This document shows, one piece after another, positions 57,917-64,000 of a stretch of DNA of 64,000 nt. The position numbers were made by a program, and so were the translations under genes. The notes below the pieces were generated by a model. It saw nothing but the letters and a program-made list of their open reading frames with translations, did not search any database and was not told the DNA's origin. Position 1 is the stretch's first letter. Each line of letters begins with the position of its first letter. Origin of the DNA: Anisakis pegreffii (lineage: Eukaryota > Nematoda > Chromadorea > Rhabditida > Anisakidae); assembly GCA_035041965.1 (NCBI GenBank), contig JAPYMA010002976.1, forward strand, positions 16,156-80,155, given 5' to 3'.

Positions 57917-58680
57917 GTTGCTGCCATGACAATACTAAACTCGACAAATCTTCACAACTTGTTGATCCCTTCAGGCGATTTCGGTGTAGTGTGTGGAAAC
58001 ACATGGAAAAATATTTATGCAGCTGTCGCGCCACGCACCATTGTTACTCTCAAATTCATCCAAATCTCAGCAAAGTTATGAACTTATGTCCAAGCGAGAG
58101 CTTCAAACATGAGCCTGTCCTTATCATGTGACGTCGAATTGCACCCGGATAGTTTGTGCGGCGTTCTCTACGCATTTTGCGATTCTGTCTCAAACATGAA
58201 AGGCCACTAAATTATGCCTAGCAATACCTCCCCTCATTGAGCCTGGCGCGACAGCATAAAAAAACACGGTACTGAACGATGAGAGGATGAACAAAATGAT
58301 GAAGGCACGAAAACACGAAATAATCACAACAACAACACAAAATAATCAGGTAAACAACAATAGCAACACCTGCGTGCTCGAATTATGAACCATGAGAAAA
58401 TTTCACAATATTGCCACAAAAATACTACCTCAAAAACATCTTAGTGAGGATACACACATCAGCTCATTACAAGTCTGAGAAGACCTTGTGCTAGCGGTCA
58501 CGAGAACATTCTAACTTCTATGCGCAGACCAAACCGCACTCATCCAGTTCAACTCTAGCCCGTGACATAAGCTCTCGGAAGTGATTAACTGTTAAGAACA
58601 GAGGCGATGACATTGAAATTCCGTGGTATTTGACTATCCCTCCTTTACCAAATTAAAGAACCCATAATGCTTCACATCCC

Positions 58681-61600
58681 ATTTAAATGGATTTCTCAGA
58701 GTTATCAAGTACCTTATCAGCACTAATGACGGACGATAACTGCACTGGCAAGGGATATAAGGATTGCATCATAGAAGTGTATGAATGCCATCATGACACT
58801 AGCTAATAGATAAGCTTCGGCGAGTAACCACAAACACCTGAGAGATTTCCCCTCATAGCACATTTGATAACATTGGAACTTAATCCAGCTGTTACCAAAC
58901 AGTACTACAACGAAGACGTGCTTCGAGTCACCGGTCAGCAACTCGACTCTACAGGGTGAGTGGTCCAGGCGAACTTTCCAGACCTACCGCTAGCTTCATA
59001 AGGTTATTCATACCCTACGTTTATGAAACTCAGTTTTATAGGGATATTAATCATCCTTTGATATGCCAGTGTAGCTAACGCAACAAAACTGGAGAACCTA
59101 TATTGCCTTTCCTCTTATTTAAATGGATTTCTCAACGTTATCAAGTACCTTATCAGCACTAATGACGGACGATAACTGCACTGGCAAGGGATATAAGGAT
59201 TGCATCATAGAAGTGTATGAATGCCATCATGACACTAGCTAATAGATAAGCTTCGGCGAGTAACCACAAACACCTGAGAGATTTCCCCTCATAGCACATT
59301 TGATAACATTGGAACTTAATCCAGCTGTTACCAAACAGTACTACAACGAAGACGTGCTTCGAGTCACCGGTCAGCAACTCGACTCTACAGGGTGAGTGGT
59401 CCAGGCGAACTTTCCAGACCTACCGCTAGCTTCATAAGGTTATTCATACCCTACGTTTATGAAACTCAGTTTTATAGGGATATTAATCATCCTTTGATAT
59501 GCCAGTGTAGCTAACGCAACAAAACTGGAGAACCTATATTGCCTTTCCTCTTATTTAAATGGATTTCTCAACGTTATCAAGTACCTTATCAGCACTAATG
59601 ACGGACGATAACTGCACTGGCAAGGGATATAAGGATTGCATCATAGAAGTGTATGAATGCCATCATGACACTAGCTAATAGATAAGCTTCGGCGAGTAAC
59701 CACAAACACCTGAGAGATTTCCCCTCATAGCACATTTGATAACATTGGAACTTAATCCAGCTGTTACCAAACAGTACTACAACGAAGACGTGCTTCGAGT
59801 CACCGGTCAGCAACTCGACTCTACAGGGTGAGTGGTCCAGGCGAACTTTCCAGACCTACCGCTAGCTTCATAAGGTTATTCATACCCTACGTTTATGAAA
59901 CTCAGTTTTATAGGGATATTAATCATCCTTTGATATGCCAGTGTAGCTAACGCAACAAAACTGGAGAACCTATATTGCCTTTCCTCTTATTTAAATGGAT
60001 TTCTCAACGTTATCAAGTACCTTATCAGCACTAATGACGGACGATAACTGCACTGGCAAGGGATATAAGGATTGCATCATAGAAGTGTATGAATGCCATC
60101 ATGACACTAGCTAATAGATAAGCTTCGGCGAGTAACCACAAACACCTGAGAGATTTCCCCTCATAGCACATTTGATAACATTGGAACTTAATCCAGCTGT
60201 TACCAAACAGTACTACAACGAAGACGTGCTTCGAGTCACCGGTCAGCAACTCGACTCTACAGGGTGAGTGGTCCAGGCGAACTTTCCAGACCTACCGCTA
60301 GCTTCATAAGGTTATTCATACCCTACGTTTATGAAACTCAGTTTTATAGGGATATTAATCATCCTTTGATATGCCAGTGTAGCTAACGCAACAAAACTGG
60401 AGAACCTATATTGCCTTTCCTCTTATTTAAATGGATTTCTCAACGTTATCAAGTACCTTATCAGCACTAATGACGGACGATAACTGCACTGGCAAGGGAT
60501 ATAAGGATTGCATCATAGAAGTGTATGAATGCCATCATGACACTAGCTAATAGATAAGCTTCGGCGAGTAACCACAAACACCTGAGAGATTTCCCCTCAT
60601 AGCACATTTGATAACATTGGAACTTAATCCAGCTGTTACCAAACAGTACTACAACGAAGACGTGCTTCGAGTCACCGGTCAGCAACTCGACTCTACAGGG
60701 TGAGTGGTCCAGGCGAACTTTCCAGACCTACCGCTAGCTTCATAAGGTTATTCATACCCTACGTTTATGAAACTCAGTTTTATAGGGATATTAATCATCC
60801 TTTGATATGCCAGTGTAGCTAACGCAACAAAACTGGAGAACCTATATTGCCTTTCCTCTTATTTAAATGGATTTCTCAACGTTATCAAGTACCTTATCAG
60901 CACTAATGACGGACGATAACTGCACTGGCAAGGGATATAAGGATTGCATCATAGAAGTGTATGAATGCCATCATGACACTAGCTAATAGATAAGCTTCGG
61001 CGAGTAACCACAAACACCTGAGAGATTTCCCCTCATAGCACATTTGATAACATTGGAACTTAATCCAGCTGTTACCAAACAGTACTACAACGAAGACGTG
61101 CTTCGAGTCACCGGTCAGCAACTCGACTCTACAGGGTGAGTGGTCCAGGCGAACTTTCCAGACCTACCGCTAGCTTCATAAGGTTATTCATACCCTACGT
61201 TTATGAAACTCAGTTTTATAGGGATATTAATCATCCTTTGATATGCCAGTGTAGCTAACGCAACAAAACTGGAGAACCTATATTGCCTTTCCTCTTATTT
61301 AAATGGATTTCTCAACGTTATCAAGTACCTTATCAGCACTAATGACGGACGATAACTGCACTGGCAAGGGATATAAGGATTGCATCATAGAAGTGTATGA
61401 ATGCCATCATGACACTAGCTAATAGATAAGCTTCGGCGAGTAACCACAAACACCTGAGAGATTTCCCCTCATAGCACATTTGATAACATTGGAACTTAAT
61501 CCAGCTGTTACCAAACAGTACTACAACGAAGACGTGCTTCGAGTCACCGGTCAGCAACTCGACTCTACAGGGTGAGTGGTCCAGGCGAACTTTCCAGACC

Positions 61601-64000
61601 TACCGCTAGCTTCATAAGGTTATTCATACCCTACGTTTATGAAACTCAGTTTTATAGGGATATTAATCATCCTTTGATATGCCAGTGTAGCTAACGCAAC
61701 AAAACTGGAGAACCTATATTGCCTTTCCTCTTATTTAAATGGATTTCTCAACGTTATCAAGTACCTTATCAGCACTAATGACGGACGATAACTGCACTGG
61801 CAAGGGATATAAGGATTGCATCATAGAAGTGTATGAATGCCATCATGACACTAGCTAATAGATAAGCTTCGGCGAGTAACCACAAACACCTGAGAGATTT
61901 CCCCTCATAGCACATTTGATAACATTGGAACTTAATCCAGCTGTTACCAAACAGTACTACAACGAAGACGTGCTTCGAGTCACCGGTCAGCAACTCGACT
62001 CTACAGGGTGAGTGGTCCAGGCGAACTTTCCAGACCTACCGCTAGCTTCATAAGGTTATTCATACCCTACGTTTATGAAACTCAGTTTTATAGGGATATT
62101 AATCATCCTTTGATATGCCAGTGTAGCTAACGCAACAAAACTGGAGAACCTATATTGCCTTTCCTCTTATTTAAATGGATTTCTCAACGTTATCAAGTAC
62201 CTTATCAGCACTAATGACGGACGATAACTGCACTGGCAAGGGATATAAGGATTGCATCATAGAAGTGTATGAATGCCATCATGACACTAGCTAATAGATA
62301 AGCTTCGGCGAGTAACCACAAACACCTGAGAGATTTCCCCTCATAGCACATTTGATAACATTGGAACTTAATCCAGCTGTTACCAAACAGTACTACAACG
62401 AAGACGTGCTTCGAGTCACCGGTCAGCAACTCGACTCTACAGGGTGAGTGGTCCAGGCGAACTTTCCAGACCTACCGCTAGCTTCATAAGGTTATTCATA
62501 CCCTACGTTTATGAAACTCAGTTTTATAGGGATATTAATCATCCTTTGATATGCCAGTGTAGCTAACGCAACAAAACTGGAGAACCTATATTGCCTTTCC
62601 TCTTATTTAAATGGATTTCTCAACGTTATCAAGTACCTTATCAGCACTAATGACGGACGATAACTGCACTGGCAAGGGATATAAGGATTGCATCATAGAA
62701 GTGTATGAATGCCATCATGACACTAGCTAATAGATAAGCTTCGGCGAGTAACCACAAACACCTGAGAGATTTCCCCTCATAGCACATTTGATAACATTGG
62801 AACTTAATCCAGCTGTTACCAAACAGTACTACAACGAAGACGTGCTTCGAGTCACCGGTCAGCAACTCGACTCTACAGGGTGAGTGGTCCAGGCGAACTT
62901 TCCAGACCTACCGCTAGCTTCATAAGGTTATTCATACCCTACGTTTATGAAACTCAGTTTTATAGGGATATTAATCATCCTTTGATATGCCAGTGTAGCT
63001 AACGCAACAAAACTGGAGAACCTATATTGCCTTTCCTCTTATTTAAATGGATTTCTCAACGTTATCAAGTACCTTATCAGCACTAATGACGGACGATAAC
63101 TGCACTGGCAAGGGATATAAGGATTGCATCATAGAAGTGTATGAATGCCATCATGACACTAGCTAATAGATAAGCTTCGGCGAGTAACCACAAACACCTG
63201 AGAGATTTCCCCTCATAGCACATTTGATAACATTGGAACTTAATCCAGCTGTTACCAAACAGTACTACAACGAAGACGTGCTTCGAGTCACCGGTCAGCA
63301 ACTCGACTCTACAGGGTGAGTGGTCCAGGCGAACTTTCCAGACCTACCGCTAGCTTCATAAGGTTATTCATACCCTACGTTTATGAAACTCAGTTTTATA
63401 GGGATATTAATCATCCTTTGATATGCCAGTGTAGCTAACGCAACAAAACTGGAGAACCTATATTGCCTTTCCTCTTATTTAAATGGATTTCTCAACGTTA
63501 TCAAGTACCTTATCAGCACTAATGACGGACGATAACTGCACTGGCAAGGGATATAAGGATTGCATCATAGAAGTGTATGAATGCCATCATGACACTAGCT
63601 AATAGATAAGCTTCGGCGAGTAACCACAAACACCTGAGAGATTTCCCCTCATAGCACATTTGATAACATTGGAACTTAATCCAGCTGTTACCAAACAGTA
63701 CTACAACGAAGACGTGCTTCGAGTCACCGGTCAGCAACTCGACTCTACAGGGTGAGTGGTCCAGGCGAACTTTCCAGACCTACCGCTAGCTTCATAAGGT
63801 TATTCATACCCTACGTTTATGAAACTCAGTTTTATAGGGATATTAATCATCCTTTGATATGCCAGTGTAGCTAACGCAACAAAACTGGAGAACCTATATT
63901 GCCTTTCCTCTTATTTAAATGGATTTCTCAACGTTATCAAGTACCTTATCAGCACTAATGACGGACGATAACTGCACTGGCAAGGGATATAAGGATTGCA
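58681..64000. repeat. 436-bp satellite array, about 12.2 copies, continues past the window
   Basis: A strictly periodic 436-bp unit starts abruptly at ATTTAAATGGATTTCTC (58681) and repeats head to tail to the last base. The first copy differs from later ones at 58698-58699 (GA in place of AC). The twelve copies of a 72-codon - strand frame translate identically. 436 is not a multiple of 3, so the frame cannot run through successive units, and it has no splice or family context. The monomer is less A+T-rich than its surroundings. It contains the palindrome ACCGGT inside a GAGTC..GACTC inverted pair and a GGTGAGT string. No 5S rRNA, tRNA or snRNA was recognised in it. It is most likely non-coding satellite DNA. 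Confidence 0.97.

Larger units (their letters stand above)
55702..58680. other. gene-free flank of the satellite array
   Basis: No recognised gene. A GC-richer patch at about 56969-57351 has two overlapping frames (67 codons each) in different phases, possibly a frame-broken exon or pseudogene. A diverged direct repeat sits at 57621-57663 and 57874-57916. Confidence 0.45.

Noticed and set aside
58723..63737. Twelve tandem copies of a membrane-protein gene (72-codon frames, - strand)
   Set aside because: The frames are by-products of one repeated DNA unit. The 436-bp period is not a multiple of three, and there is no splice or family evidence.
58681..64000. Tandem 5S rRNA or spliced-leader RNA gene cluster
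   Set aside because: The monomer lacks a recognisable 5S sequence and internal control boxes. A GGTGAGT donor-like string is present, but the nearest T-rich run (AGTTTTATAGG) is a poor Sm site.
58681..64000. CRISPR-like array
   Set aside because: The repeats are direct 436-bp units with no variable spacers, in a eukaryotic genome.

Overview
The window is eukaryotic nuclear DNA. It is A+T-rich, its genes are cut by many GT-AG introns of about 60 to 1000 bp, and acceptors are typically TTTCAG. The protein set, and especially the glycosidase, which follows the nematode form of family GH31, points to a nematode. Introns longer than those of Caenorhabditis suggest another lineage, perhaps a parasitic one; that last step is a guess. 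Exon chains were built by hand from reading frame, splice sites and recalled family sequences. No database search was possible.

Layout. From 0 to 28 kb every recognised gene is on the + strand: the 3' part of a PIGF-like GPI-anchor gene (371-1941), NPRL2 of the GATOR1 complex (2403-5740), the cohesin ATPase SMC1 (15186-24599, 22 exons, 1236 residues) and STEEP1 (26146-27762, 5 exons, 228 residues). The exception is a small unrecognised - strand gene at 8035-8641 inside a 9.4-kb gene-poor stretch. From 29.5 to 52.8 kb every gene is on the - strand: a GH31 alpha-glucosidase (29584-37663, 18 exons, 5' end unresolved), ribosomal protein RPL10 (41325-42430, 3 exons, 214 residues), an HDDC2-type HD-domain phosphohydrolase (43840-45405, 4 exons, 189 residues) and a multi-pass membrane protein of uncharacterised function (47721-52746, 11 exons, 533 residues). 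STEEP1 and the glucosidase are therefore convergent across about 1.8 kb.

From 52.8 to 58.7 kb no gene was recognised. This stretch holds diverged local repeats, a perfect 35-bp inverted repeat (55381-55457) and a GC-richer patch with broken reading frames. From 58681 to the right edge the window is a head-to-tail array of a 436-bp satellite, about 12.2 copies. The copies look identical apart from two substitutions in the first one.

Mobile DNA is sparse. A short hAT-like non-autonomous element with terminal inverted repeats and a 7/8 target-site duplication sits at 45531-45743, and an older similar one at about 10012-10222. The genes serve unrelated housekeeping roles (GPI anchors, TORC1 control, cohesion, ER trafficking, glycan breakdown, translation, nucleotide clean-up). 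Nothing suggests one dedicated pathway or a bacterial-style system. The items most worth a second look are the satellite array, the perfect hairpin, the unnamed membrane protein, and a STEEP1 gene in an animal group thought to lack STING.
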